A stretch of DNA of 7,881 bases from Alphaproteobacteria bacterium UBA685. Its GTDB lineage: Bacteria; Pseudomonadota; Alphaproteobacteria; Puniceispirillales; Puniceispirillaceae. Under the pieces are notes generated by a model. That model was not told where the DNA came from. It ran no database searches and was given only the letters and a program-made list of their open reading frames with translations. The stretch covers positions 1 to 7,881 of the forward strand of contig DBMZ01000027.1 of NCBI GenBank assembly GCA_002299005.1, written 5' to 3'. The number at the start of each line of letters is the position of its first letter. Position 1 is the first letter of the stretch. The position numbers and the translations under genes were made by a program. This document shows, one piece after another, positions 1 to 7,138 of this stretch.

Positions 1-81
1 ATGTTCACCGCCATCATGGTGACGCGCCTTATCATCATCTTGTGGCTTTCAAAAAGTCGCGCAAAATCAATCGCACTATAG
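1..81 (+). CDS. secD: SecD C-terminal end (partial)
   Basis: Frame 1 is open from the first base and ends at TAG 79-81, giving a 26-residue tail (MFTAIMVTRLIIILWL followed by a short basic end). The hydrophobic run with the FTAIMVTR string is what the end of the last membrane helix of SecD looks like, and the next gene is secF, the usual partner. SecD and SecF form an inner-membrane complex that uses the proton gradient to help the Sec translocon release exported proteins into the periplasm. The rest of the gene lies before the window. The call rests on the motif and the neighbour, because too little sequence is present for an independent identification. Confidence 0.85.
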   Translation: MFTAIMVTRLIIILWLSKSRAKSIAL

Positions 82-96
82 GGGCTAGCATTTATC

Positions 97-1035
97 ATGG
101 CATTTCGTTTAAAAATTGTTCCAGAAAATACAGCGGTTGATTTTCAAGCTAAGAATAAGATTGCGGCGCTTTTCTCGGCCTTCTTAATCCTAGGCTCTTT
201 TGGCATATTTATGTTGCAGGGGCTCAATCTTGGGATTGATTTCAAGGGCGGGATTTTGCTTGAAGCAAGAACCAGTCAGCAACAAGCCGATGTAGCGGCG
301 TTGCGTCGTGACCTTGGTGGTCTTGGCCTTGGTGAGGTCTCTATTCAAAGCTTTGGCGCACCGCAGGATGTTTTGATCCGTGTCCAAAGGCAAGAAGGTG
401 ATGAGAAGGCGCAAATTGCGGCACTTGAAAAGATCACAGCCACGCTTGGCGCTGATTTTGATGTGCGTCGTACCGAATTTGTTGGCCCAACCGTTGGCGC
501 TGAATTGCAAGAAAAGGGCATATTGGCCGTTTTATGCGCGCTTTTGGCGATTATGGTTTATATCTGGTTCCGTTTTGAATGGCAGTTTTCAATCGCCGCC
601 ATCCTTGCGCTAAGCCATGATATTATCTCAACCATTGGCCTGTTTGCCTTCACATCATTTGAATTCAACCTTGCCACAGTCGCCGCTATTTTAACCATCG
701 CGGGTTATTCGATTAATGATACCGTGGTTGTGTTTGACCGTGTGCGTGAGAATTTGCGCCGCTATAAGTCACAAGAACAGCGCGAGATTTTGAACATCTC
801 TTTGAATGAAACCTTGTCGCGTACGGTTATGACGTCTGTTACCACAGCCTTGGCTTTGCTTGCCATCATCTTCTTTGGTGGTGCGGTGTTGCGTGATTTC
901 GCGATTGCGTTGCTATGGGGTGTTGCCATTGGTACTTACTCTTCTATCTTTGTCGCAGTGGGCTTTATTTCACGCTTTGATTTGAAAGCCGCCGCCGAAG
1001 AAGCAGAAGAACATGGGCTTACAAATAATGAGTGA
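97..1035 (+). CDS. secF: Protein translocase subunit SecF
   Basis: Complete 312-residue SecF, the usual length. It partners SecD in the inner membrane and assists protein export through SecYEG. Visible marks are a first membrane helix at about residues 22-41, the motif LGIDFKGG at 45-52, a periplasmic domain at about 55-138, and five more hydrophobic helices between about 140 and 291. The helix-4 signature GYSINDTVVVFDRVREN lies at 203-219, and the acidic tail is cytoplasmic. The start at 97 lies 15 bases after the secD stop. The only purine-rich stretch, AGGGG at 80-84, overlaps that stop and is about 12 bases from the ATG, longer than ideal. Translation may therefore rely partly on coupling to secD. 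The 3' end overlaps the next gene by 8 bases. Confidence 0.97.
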   Translation: MAFRLKIVPENTAVDFQAKNKIAALFSAFLILGSFGIFMLQGLNLGIDFKGGILLEARTSQQQADVAALRRDLGGLGLGEVSIQSFGAPQDVLIRVQRQEGDEKAQIAALEKITATLGADFDVRRTEFVGPTVGAELQEKGILAVLCALLAIMVYIWFRFEWQFSIAAILALSHDIISTIGLFAFTSFEFNLATVAAILTIAGYSINDTVVVFDRVRENLRRYKSQEQREILNISLNETLSRTVMTSVTTALALLAIIFFGGAVLRDFAIALLWGVAIGTYSSIFVAVGFISRFDLKAAAEEAEEHGLTNNE

Positions 1036-1459
1036 AGATACACGCAATGGCGACAAGCTGCCAGCTGGTGCCTCGTCGATTGTTGATATCAGAGAGCTAG
1101 AGGGTGATGGACAGCTAACCATCGTGCACAGCTATCGTAATCATGGGTTTCGTATTGCGAAGCAAGGCTATGAAGGCTCTCAGATCCTATTGCCACGTGC
1201 GCGATTTGACTGGAATCCGCCAGAGTGGGACAAAATCACAATAGATGACCTTGCGCCTATCTTTGTTGATCCTGTGCCGCCTCTATTGATTTTGGGCCTA
1301 GGCGAAGCGCCGATGGGGCTGTTGCCTGAATTGCAGGTCGCCTTGCATGAAAAAGGCGTCTCGCTTGAGATTATGTCAACGCCAGCCGCTTGCCGCACAT
1401 GGAATGTACTCCTCAGTGAAGGGCGCCATGCAGCCGTTGCGTTGCTGGCTGTTGCCTAA
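1028..1459 (+). CDS. Mth938/DUF498-domain protein, NDUFAF3-like
   Basis: Small soluble protein of 143 residues from the ATG at 1028. It belongs to the Mth938-domain (DUF498/DUF598) family by the LLILGLGEAP strand-loop in its middle and the family signature MSTPAACRTWNVLLSEGR near the C-terminus. Human NDUFAF3, a respiratory complex I assembly factor, has the same fold; the bacterial role is not established. I chose 1028 because ATGAGTGA makes an 8-base overlap with the secF stop, typical of coupled genes. An in-frame ATG at 1013 would add five residues (MGLQI) and cannot be excluded, since neither start has a strong ribosome binding site. No membrane helix or signal peptide is visible. The position behind secF suggests, but does not prove, work on membrane-protein biogenesis. 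Confidence 0.9.
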   Translation: MSEDTRNGDKLPAGASSIVDIRELEGDGQLTIVHSYRNHGFRIAKQGYEGSQILLPRARFDWNPPEWDKITIDDLAPIFVDPVPPLLILGLGEAPMGLLPELQVALHEKGVSLEIMSTPAACRTWNVLLSEGRHAAVALLAVA

Positions 1460-2061
1460 TGTCTGAAGCTTATCGCGCCCTGAGAGGCGATGCGAGAGCC
1501 TTGGCGCTTGCGACTATCTTTGACAAGCCAGAGCAAAGAGACATCACCTGCGATCTGTTGCAACTTGGCCTTGAGCTTGAAAAGATCATTGAGATAGCCT
1601 CAGAGCCGATGTTGGCGATGATCCGCATGCAATGGTGGGTGGATCTGTATGATGCAACGACCATCCAAGCAGAGGCCCCTGATTTTGCCAAACGCCTGCA
1701 TGCCCATCAAGCAATAGCGAAAGCTGATTTACTTCAGATTGTCCACATGACCCAAGATAGCCTGCAGTCACCAAGCCCGGCAGTGGCTTGGGAGGCGGTG
1801 TTTTATGCGATAGCCGCGGCGAATGGCTGGTCGATTGATAAGATAGTGCTCACACGTCTCGGGCGCAATTTCAGCAGTCTTTATAGAACAGAAGACGAGG
1901 CGGATTACCAGCCAATTGCCGATAGCGCTATTAAACAAGCGTCAAAAGGAAATTATGGTTTTATGCGGCTTGTTAATTTACTAACAACGCGCCAAATATC
2001 TGGTAAGCCAAATCAAGATTTCTTGCTTGTTTTCAGATATTTATTGCGCGTTCTTTTCTGA
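1459..2061 (+). CDS. Phytoene/squalene synthase-like protein, NDUFAF6-like
   Basis: A 200-residue protein with the all-helical phytoene/squalene synthase look. The best mark is EPMLAMIRMQWWVDLYDA at about residues 47-64, matching the family's E..L..IR.QWW.D...A helix. The two DxxxD motifs that bind the diphosphate through magnesium in true synthases are not evident; the nearest acidic cluster is EDEAD near residue 146. It is also shorter than the roughly 270-300 residues I would expect of real synthases. I therefore infer a non-catalytic member like human NDUFAF6, a complex I assembly factor, and not a carotenoid enzyme. Its ATG overlaps the previous stop as TAATG, with no clear ribosome binding site, so re-initiation is likely. 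The last 40 or so codons are more AT-rich than the rest. Confidence 0.8.
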   Translation: MSEAYRALRGDARALALATIFDKPEQRDITCDLLQLGLELEKIIEIASEPMLAMIRMQWWVDLYDATTIQAEAPDFAKRLHAHQAIAKADLLQIVHMTQDSLQSPSPAVAWEAVFYAIAAANGWSIDKIVLTRLGRNFSSLYRTEDEADYQPIADSAIKQASKGNYGFMRLVNLLTTRQISGKPNQDFLLVFRYLLRVLF

Positions 2062-2068
2062 TTTTACT

Positions 2069-3397
2069 TTATGAATTAAGCCAGCTATTCGTGTCATCTA
2101 GCGCACGTGCCGCATAGGCGTTTTTGCGATCTCTGCCACGTAGTTTCTTATTTGTTTCCATTGGCGGAAACAGGCCAAAATTCACATTCATAGGCTGAAA
2201 AGTCTCAGCAACCGCGCCGCCAGTAATATGGCTTAATAGCGCCCCATGTGCTGTGGTATTTGGCGGCGATACCCATGTCTCGCCCTTTAATTCTGCGGCA
2301 AGCATACGGCCAGCAAGACCACCTGTTGCGGCAGATTCAACATAACCTTCAACACCTGTGATTTGCCCAGCAAAACGAATATGTTTTTGTGATTTAAGAC
2401 GAAGCTGTTCATCCAGCAGGCGTGGTGAATTGATAAATGTGTTACGATGCAAACCGCCCAGACGGGCAAATTCAGCATTTTCAAGCCCCGGTATTGTGCG
2501 GAAAACACTGACCTGCTCGCCATATTTCAGCTTTGTCTGGAAGCCCACCATATTAAACAGCGTCGCAAGCTGGTTATCTTGGCGCAATTGCACCACCGCA
2601 TAAGGGCGCGACATATCATGCTGGTTGGTGAGGCCAACAGGCTTCATCGGGCCAAAACGCAAGGTTTGCGGGCCACGTTCTGCCATAATCTCAATCGGCA
2701 TGCAGCCATCAAAATAGGGGGTGTTTTCCTCAAATTCCTTAAAGGACATTTTTTCACCCACGCAAAGCGCTTCGATAAAGCCTTCATATTGCTCTTGGGT
2801 CATGGGGCAATTGATATAATCCTTGCCTGTGCCTTTATCATAGCGTGACTGGAACCACGCCACATCCATATTAATGCTGTCAAAATGGACAATTGGCGCA
2901 ATCGCATCAAAAAAGGCAAGGTCTTCTTCCTGCGTCTCAGCCAAGATACTGGCGGCAAGTGAATCAGACGTCAAAGGCCCAGAGGCGATGATAACAGGCC
3001 CATCTTCTGGTGCGGGCAGGGCTGTGACTTCATCGCGAATGATGGTGATATTCGGATGCGCCTCAAGCGCTTGTTCTACACCGCCAGAGAAATGATCACG
3101 GTCAACCGCCAAAGCACCGCCGGCAGGGACCGCATGAATATCAGCCTGTGTCATAATCACAGAATTCATCATGCGCATTTCTTCATGCAACACGCCCACG
3201 GCATTGGCTGTCTTATCATCAGAGCGGAAAGAGTTAGAACAGACCAATTCAGCCAGACCATGCGTCTGATGCACATCTGTTTTGCGCACAGGGCGCATTT
3301 CATGCAATGTGACTTCAATGCCCGCTTGTGCCAATTGCCAAGCCGCTTCACTGCCTGCAAGGCCGCCGCCAATTACCTGCGCTTTTTTATCCGTCAT
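2069..3397 (-). CDS. trmFO: TrmFO, folate-dependent tRNA m5U54 methyltransferase
   Basis: A 442-residue FAD protein that methylates U54 of the tRNA T-loop, with 5,10-methylenetetrahydrofolate as carbon donor and reduced FAD as reductant. The FAD-binding motif [10 protein letters not shown] lies at residues 8-17. The conserved cysteine of [10 protein letters not shown] is residue 53, matching Cys53 of the Bacillus enzyme, and the second conserved cysteine, in DGCMPIE, is residue 232. Other family blocks include RPYAVVQLR, the [12 protein letters not shown] segment and the C-terminal FAD-contacting [21 protein letters not shown] at 3412 would add five residues, but the AGG before it touches the codon. 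The ATG at 3397 has AGAGG five bases upstream, so I use it. The gene follows uvrA after 17 bases and is probably co-transcribed with it. Confidence 0.96.
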   Translation of the reverse strand: MTDKKAQVIGGGLAGSEAAWQLAQAGIEVTLHEMRPVRKTDVHQTHGLAELVCSNSFRSDDKTANAVGVLHEEMRMMNSVIMTQADIHAVPAGGALAVDRDHFSGGVEQALEAHPNITIIRDEVTALPAPEDGPVIIASGPLTSDSLAASILAETQEEDLAFFDAIAPIVHFDSINMDVAWFQSRYDKGTGKDYINCPMTQEQYEGFIEALCVGEKMSFKEFEENTPYFDGCMPIEIMAERGPQTLRFGPMKPVGLTNQHDMSRPYAVVQLRQDNQLATLFNMVGFQTKLKYGEQVSVFRTIPGLENAEFARLGGLHRNTFINSPRLLDEQLRLKSQKHIRFAGQITGVEGYVESAATGGLAGRMLAAELKGETWVSPPNTTAHGALLSHITGGAVAETFQPMNVNFGLFPPMETNKKLRGRDRKNAYAARALDDTNSWLNS

Positions 3398-3402
3398 AAT
3401 GG

Positions 3403-3407
3403 CCTCT
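3403..3407 (-). promoter_or_regulatory. Ribosome binding site of trmFO
   Basis: On the minus strand, AGAGG is followed by the five-base spacer CCATT and then ATG at 3397. This favours ATG 3397 over the in-frame GTG at 3412. The site lies in the 17-base gap after the uvrA stop. Confidence 0.7.
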
Positions 3408-3414
3408 ATCACCT

Positions 3415-6267
3415 TTATTTAAATATCATAGGCTTCAAATAACGACCTGTGTGCGAGGCGTCAACCAATGCTATCTCTTCAGGGGTGCCTTGTGCGACCA
3501 ATTGACCGCCGCCATCGCCGCCTTCAGGGCCCATATCAATGACATGATCCGCTGTTTTGACGACATCAAGATTATGTTCGATGACAATCACACTATTGCC
3601 CGCATCTACTAACTCATGCAGAACCTCTAGCAATTTTGCGATATCGGCAAAATGCAGACCTGTGGTTGGCTCATCCAAAATATAGATGGTTTTGCCTGTG
3701 GCACGTTTTGATAATTCTTTTGAGAGCTTTACACGTTGCGCCTCACCGCCTGATAGGGTTGTCGCCTGCTGGCCAATGCGCACATAGCCAAGGCCAACAC
3801 GAAGCATAGTCTGCAATTTATCTCGAATAGACGGGACAGCTTGGAAATAGTCAACGCCTTCTTCGACCGTCATATCAAGCACATCAGCGATTGATTTGCC
3901 GCGCCATTTAATATCAAGCGTCTCACGATTATAGCGCTTACCCTTGCAGGTATCACATGTGACATACACGTCTGGTAAAAAGTGCATTTCAATCTTTATG
4001 ACGCCGTCACCTTGGCACGCTTCGCAGCGACCGCCTTTGACATTAAAGGAAAAACGACCCGGCGCATAACCGCGCGCCTTGGCCTCTGGCAAGCCGGCAA
4101 ACCATTCACGAATAGGCGTAAAAGCACCTGTATAGGTCGCAGGATTAGAGCGCGGTGTGCGGCCAATCGGTGACTGGTCAATATCGACAACCTTATCAAG
4201 CAATTCAATGCCCTCAATTGTCTTATGCGGGGCAGGGATCTCTCTTGCACGGTGCAATGTACGTGCCAGTGATTTCCACAACGTCTCAAGTACCAAGGTC
4301 GATTTACCACCACCAGAAACACCTGTCACGCACGTCATAATCCCAAGCGGGAAGGCGACATTTACATTCTGCAGATTATTGCCCGTCGCGCCCTTGACCG
4401 TAATTTGACGGCCCTTTTTGGCTTTGCGCCTTTTGGCAGGAATGGCTATCTCTTTCTTGCCAGACAAATATTGGCCGGTCAGAGAGTTTTCATTCTTCAT
4501 AATCTCTTCAGCCGTACCTTCAGCAACCACCATGCCGCCATGCACCCCTGCACCAGGGCCCATATCAACCACGTGGTCAGCAATGCGGATGGCATCTTCA
4601 TCATGCTCAACTACAAGCACCGTGTTGCCAAGGTCACGCAAGCGCGTCAATGTCGCAAGCAAGCGGTCATTATCGCGCTGATGAAGGCCAATAGACGGCT
4701 CATCAAGCACATAGAGAACACCTGTCAGGCCAGAGCCAATTTGTGACGCAAGACGAATACGCTGTGACTCGCCCCCTGAGAGCGTGCCTGAATTTCGTGA
4801 TAGGTTCAGATAATTTAAGCCCACATTTGCGAGGAACCCTAGACGCTCATTAATCTCTTTCAAGATGCGCGTCGCAATCTCAGCTCTTTGCGGATCAAGC
4901 TTTTTTTCCAATGACTTAAACCAGTCAAGCGCATCAGCAATTGAAAGCGAGCTAATGTCTGAGATATCTTTTGCTTCTACTTTTACGGCCAATGATTCAG
5001 GCTTTAGGCGCTTGCCTTCGCACGTATCGCACGGGTGATTGGCACGGAACTTATCCAGCTCTTCTCTGACCCAATTAGAATCTGTTTCACGGTACCGGCG
5101 CGTCAGGTTCGGGATGATACCCTCAAAAGGCTTTTGCGTGCGGTAAGAGCGCAACCCATCATCATAGGTCATGACAACCGCCTCTTTGCCAGAGCCCATC
5201 AAAATGACCTGTTGCACCTTATCAGCTAATTTGCTGAAGGGCTTATCAAGTGAAAATTCATAGTGACGCGCGAGTGATTCGAGCGTTTGCATATAATATT
5301 TTGACGAGCTATTAGCCCATGGTGCCAAGGCCCCTGCGCGTAAGGTTGCGCCTTTATTTGGCACAATCAATTCTGCATCAAAATGACTAGCTGTGCCCAA
5401 ACCATCACAACGCGGACAGGCGCCAAACGGATTATTGAAAGAAAACAGGCGTGGTTCCACCTCATCAATCGTAAACCCTGATACAGGACAAGCAAATCTG
5501 GCTGAGAAGACAGTGCGCGCGCCAGTTTTTGCTTCATCCGCAAAGACAAGGCCATCTGCCAATGAGAGGGCGGTCTCAAAACTATCGGCTAATCTTGTTG
5601 CCAGCTCTTCTGATTCATGGCGCACGACAATACGGTCAACCACAATTTCGATATCATGTTTCTTCTTTTTATCTAGCGCAGGTGTATCATCAAGGTCATA
5701 AAACTCACCATCAATGCGCACACGGCTAAAGCCTTTTTGCATAAATTCAGCAAGCTCTTTGCGATATTCACCTTTTCTGCCACGCACCACAGGTGCCAGA
5801 AGATAAAGGCGCGTGCCATCTTCCATCGCAAGGATGATATCAACCATCTGGCTGACTGTCTGAGAGGTGATAGGCAGGCCTGTAGCAGGCGAGTAAGGAA
5901 TACCAACACGCGCCCATAATAGACGCATATAATCATAAATCTCCGTGACCGTGCCAACGGTTGAGCGTGGATTCTTCGATGTGGTCTTCTGCTCAATCGA
6001 AATCGCCGGTGACAGCCCTTCGATAAGCTCGACATCAGGCTTTTGCATCATCTCCAAGAATTGACGCGCATAGGCCGACAGTGATTCTACGTATCGACGC
6101 TGTCCTTCGGCGTAAATCGTATCAAAGGCGAGACTGGATTTACCAGACCCAGATAGGCCGGTTAACACCACCAATTTGTCACGCGGTAAATCAACATTCA
6201 CATTGCGCAGATTATGTTCTTTTGCGCCTCGTACGGAAATTTGGCGATTTAGCATGTCATTGGTCAC
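3415..6267 (-). CDS. uvrA: Excinuclease ABC subunit UvrA
   Basis: Complete 950-residue UvrA, the dimeric ATPase that finds bulky DNA lesions and loads UvrB in nucleotide excision repair. ATP site I has Walker A GLSGSGKS at 37-44, signature LSGGE at 496-500 and Walker B with LDEP at 521-524. ATP site II has GVSGGGKST at 649-657, LSGGE at 838-842 and LDEP at 864-867. The UvrB-binding and insertion domains lie between about 120 and 400. The essential C-terminal zinc module is intact at C748, C751, C771 and C774. The first zinc module has C260, C284 and C287, but serine 263 stands where E. coli has its second cysteine. The start is GTG at 6267, supported by AGGA with an eight-base spacer; ATG at 6255 lacks a site. 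trmFO follows in the same direction and ssb is divergent. Confidence 0.98.
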   Translation of the reverse strand: MTNDMLNRQISVRGAKEHNLRNVNVDLPRDKLVVLTGLSGSGKSSLAFDTIYAEGQRRYVESLSAYARQFLEMMQKPDVELIEGLSPAISIEQKTTSKNPRSTVGTVTEIYDYMRLLWARVGIPYSPATGLPITSQTVSQMVDIILAMEDGTRLYLLAPVVRGRKGEYRKELAEFMQKGFSRVRIDGEFYDLDDTPALDKKKKHDIEIVVDRIVVRHESEELATRLADSFETALSLADGLVFADEAKTGARTVFSARFACPVSGFTIDEVEPRLFSFNNPFGACPRCDGLGTASHFDAELIVPNKGATLRAGALAPWANSSSKYYMQTLESLARHYEFSLDKPFSKLADKVQQVILMGSGKEAVVMTYDDGLRSYRTQKPFEGIIPNLTRRYRETDSNWVREELDKFRANHPCDTCEGKRLKPESLAVKVEAKDISDISSLSIADALDWFKSLEKKLDPQRAEIATRILKEINERLGFLANVGLNYLNLSRNSGTLSGGESQRIRLASQIGSGLTGVLYVLDEPSIGLHQRDNDRLLATLTRLRDLGNTVLVVEHDEDAIRIADHVVDMGPGAGVHGGMVVAEGTAEEIMKNENSLTGQYLSGKKEIAIPAKRRKAKKGRQITVKGATGNNLQNVNVAFPLGIMTCVTGVSGGGKSTLVLETLWKSLARTLHRAREIPAPHKTIEGIELLDKVVDIDQSPIGRTPRSNPATYTGAFTPIREWFAGLPEAKARGYAPGRFSFNVKGGRCEACQGDGVIKIEMHFLPDVYVTCDTCKGKRYNRETLDIKWRGKSIADVLDMTVEEGVDYFQAVPSIRDKLQTMLRVGLGYVRIGQQATTLSGGEAQRVKLSKELSKRATGKTIYILDEPTTGLHFADIAKLLEVLHELVDAGNSVIVIEHNLDVVKTADHVIDMGPEGGDGGGQLVAQGTPEEIALVDASHTGRYLKPMIFK

Positions 6268-6275
6268 GAGTGGTT

Positions 6276-6279
6276 TCCT
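6276..6279 (-). promoter_or_regulatory. Ribosome binding site of uvrA (supports GTG start)
   Basis: On the minus strand, AGGA (within TAGGAAA) is followed by an eight-base spacer and GTG at 6267. The in-frame ATG four codons later has no purine-rich site at a useful distance, so the GTG is preferred. Confidence 0.65.
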
Positions 6280-6304
6280 ACTAATTGATCACGAACGTCT
6301 AATG

Positions 6305-6333
6305 GTTATATAGCCTCATACGATCAAATTAAA
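6305..6333 (-). promoter_or_regulatory. Possible uvrA promoter
   Basis: On the minus strand, TATAAC (plus 6305-6310) is five of six to the -10 consensus. A poor -35 match, TTTAAT (plus 6328-6333), lies 17 bases upstream. The placement, about 40 bases before the GTG start, is reasonable. It was judged by eye, with no experimental or statistical support. Confidence 0.3.
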
Positions 6334-6457
6334 ATATCATCGCAAAGTTTTTACAAAAATGATGTTTTTTTCTGTGAAATTGGCTAGGATAAAACTTCAC
6401 TGATATGCGTGTTGGCGTTATTGCCTTTCGCATAGATTCAGATCCATTTTCACCCAT

Positions 6458-6464
6458 GAGGGGG
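6458..6464 (+). promoter_or_regulatory. Strong ribosome binding site of ssb
   Basis: GAGGGGG is followed by the five-base spacer CTATC and ATG at 6470. This is the best ribosome binding site in the window and fits a highly expressed protein. It fixes the ssb start. Confidence 0.8.
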
Positions 6465-6469
6465 CTATC

Positions 6470-6952
6470 ATGGCAGGCAGCATAAACAAAGTGATTCTCG
6501 TTGGCAATTTGGGTCGCGACCCAGAAGTGCGTTCAACGCAAGATGGCGGCAAGATTGTTAACCTATCTATCGCAACATCTGAGCGTTGGAAAGACAGAAA
6601 CTCAGGCGAGCAAAGAGAGCGCACTGAATGGCACCGCGTTGTGATTTTCAATGAAAACCTTGCGCGTGTTGCAGAGCAATATCTGCGCAAAGGCTCAACC
6701 GTCTATCTTGAAGGCCAGCTGCAAACACGCAAATGGACAGACCAGCAAGGTGTTGAAAAATACACAACAGAGGTCGTTCTAGCGCGTTACCGCGGTGAGT
6801 TAACCATGCTTGGTGGCCGTGATGGCGGCGGCATGTCTGCGCCAATGTCAGATGGCGGTTATGACCAAAGCGCGCCGGCACAACCAGCCAGCAAACCAGC
6901 TGAACCACCAATGGCATCATCAGGCGGTATTGACGACGAAATTCCTTTCTAA
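6470..6952 (+). CDS. ssb: Single-stranded DNA-binding protein SSB
   Basis: A 160-residue SSB that coats single-stranded DNA as a tetramer during replication, recombination and repair. The OB-fold spans about residues 1-113 and begins with [16 protein letters not shown]40, W54 and F60 stand at the same numbers as the DNA-stacking residues of E. coli SSB, and W89 matches its W88 after a one-residue insertion. A Gly/Pro/Ala/Ser-rich flexible linker covers about 114-151. The conserved acidic tip DDEIPF, which recruits partner repair and replication proteins, closes the chain. The gene has a strong ribosome binding site, faces away from uvrA, and is followed by an intrinsic terminator that separates it from gyrA. 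Nothing in the protein is unusual. Confidence 0.97.
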   Translation: MAGSINKVILVGNLGRDPEVRSTQDGGKIVNLSIATSERWKDRNSGEQRERTEWHRVVIFNENLARVAEQYLRKGSTVYLEGQLQTRKWTDQQGVEKYTTEVVLARYRGELTMLGGRDGGGMSAPMSDGGYDQSAPAQPASKPAEPPMASSGGIDDEIPF

Positions 6953-7000
6953 GGAATGGGCGTTAAGCGCTTGTTTTTAAAATAAAATATTTAGATATTA

Positions 7001-7027
7001 AAAGCTGTCCTTGAGGCAGCTTTTTTT
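7001..7027 (+). terminator. Intrinsic terminator of ssb
   Basis: AAAGCTG, a bulged T, then CC pairs with GG and CAGCTTT around a TTGA loop, and the run continues as seven T residues at 7021-7027. The hairpin lies 48 bases after the ssb stop codon and about 105 bases before gyrA. It should end the ssb transcript and make gyrA depend on its own promoter. It was found by eye without a folding calculation. Confidence 0.8.
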
Positions 7028-7127
7028 ATGGCCTCAGGCGTGTTTTTTACCGTTATTTATTAGGGATAAACAGGCATTTATGCTAATCTTGGACAAGGAA
7101 CGAAAACCCTTCACGATGCACGTAAAT
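7028..7127 (+). promoter_or_regulatory. Leader and probable promoter region of gyrA
   Basis: This AT-rich stretch lies between the ssb terminator and the gyrA ribosome binding site, so a gyrA promoter is expected here. The best pair by eye is TTTATT (7056-7061) and TATGCT (7079-7084) with a 17-base spacer; both are imperfect. TGCTAATCT at 7081-7089 could act as an extended -10. No operator is recognisable. Confidence 0.4.
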
Positions 7128-7131
7128 GGAG
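7128..7131 (+). promoter_or_regulatory. Ribosome binding site of gyrA, pointing to a TTG start
   Basis: GGAG stands only one base before the ATG at 7133, but seven bases before the in-frame TTG at 7139. The second spacing is the usual one, so this site supports TTG as the start. Confidence 0.55.
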
Positions 7132-7138
7132 CATGATT

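Larger units (their letters stand above)
6268..6469. promoter_or_regulatory. Divergent control region between uvrA and ssb
   Basis: This 202-base AT-rich gap must hold promoters for both the minus-strand uvrA-trmFO pair and the plus-strand ssb gene. For uvrA the best -10 is TATAAC, with a weak TTTAAT 17 bases upstream. For ssb there is a TAGGATAAA stretch around 6385-6393 and a TTGGCT at 6380-6385, neither forming a convincing promoter pair. A single GAAC half-site at 6293-6296 lacks the second copy seven bases on, so an alphaproteobacterial LexA box is not shown. One GATTC at 6435-6439 fits the GANTC target of the CcrM methylase. No RNA gene is visible. Confidence 0.6.

Noticed and set aside
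190..510. A 106-codon minus-strand frame opposite secF.
   Set aside because: It is a shadow of the secF coding sequence, with no promoter or family match visible.
2447..2848. A 133-codon plus-strand frame opposite trmFO.
   Set aside because: It lies wholly inside a conserved gene on the other strand and shows no protein family features.
3982..5729. Several open frames of 60-110 codons on the plus strand opposite uvrA.
   Set aside because: They are antisense to a fully conserved gene, have no recognisable domains or ribosome binding sites, and are rich in the composition expected from the complement of UvrA codons.
6283..6330. Imperfect inverted repeat AATTGATC ... GATCAAATT around the proposed uvrA -10.
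   Set aside because: The arms are short, AT-rich, unequal in length and 31 bases apart; this is expected by chance in such sequence.
6964..6971. Eight-base palindrome AAGCGCTT followed by a T-run, considered as a second terminator.
   Set aside because: It has no loop, so it cannot form a hairpin; the structure at 7001-7027 is much better.
6963..7001. Several TTAA tetramers after ssb, considered as a CtrA box (TTAA-N7-TTAA).
   Set aside because: The gaps between them are 10 and 17 bases, not 7, and the region is simply AT-rich ahead of the terminator.
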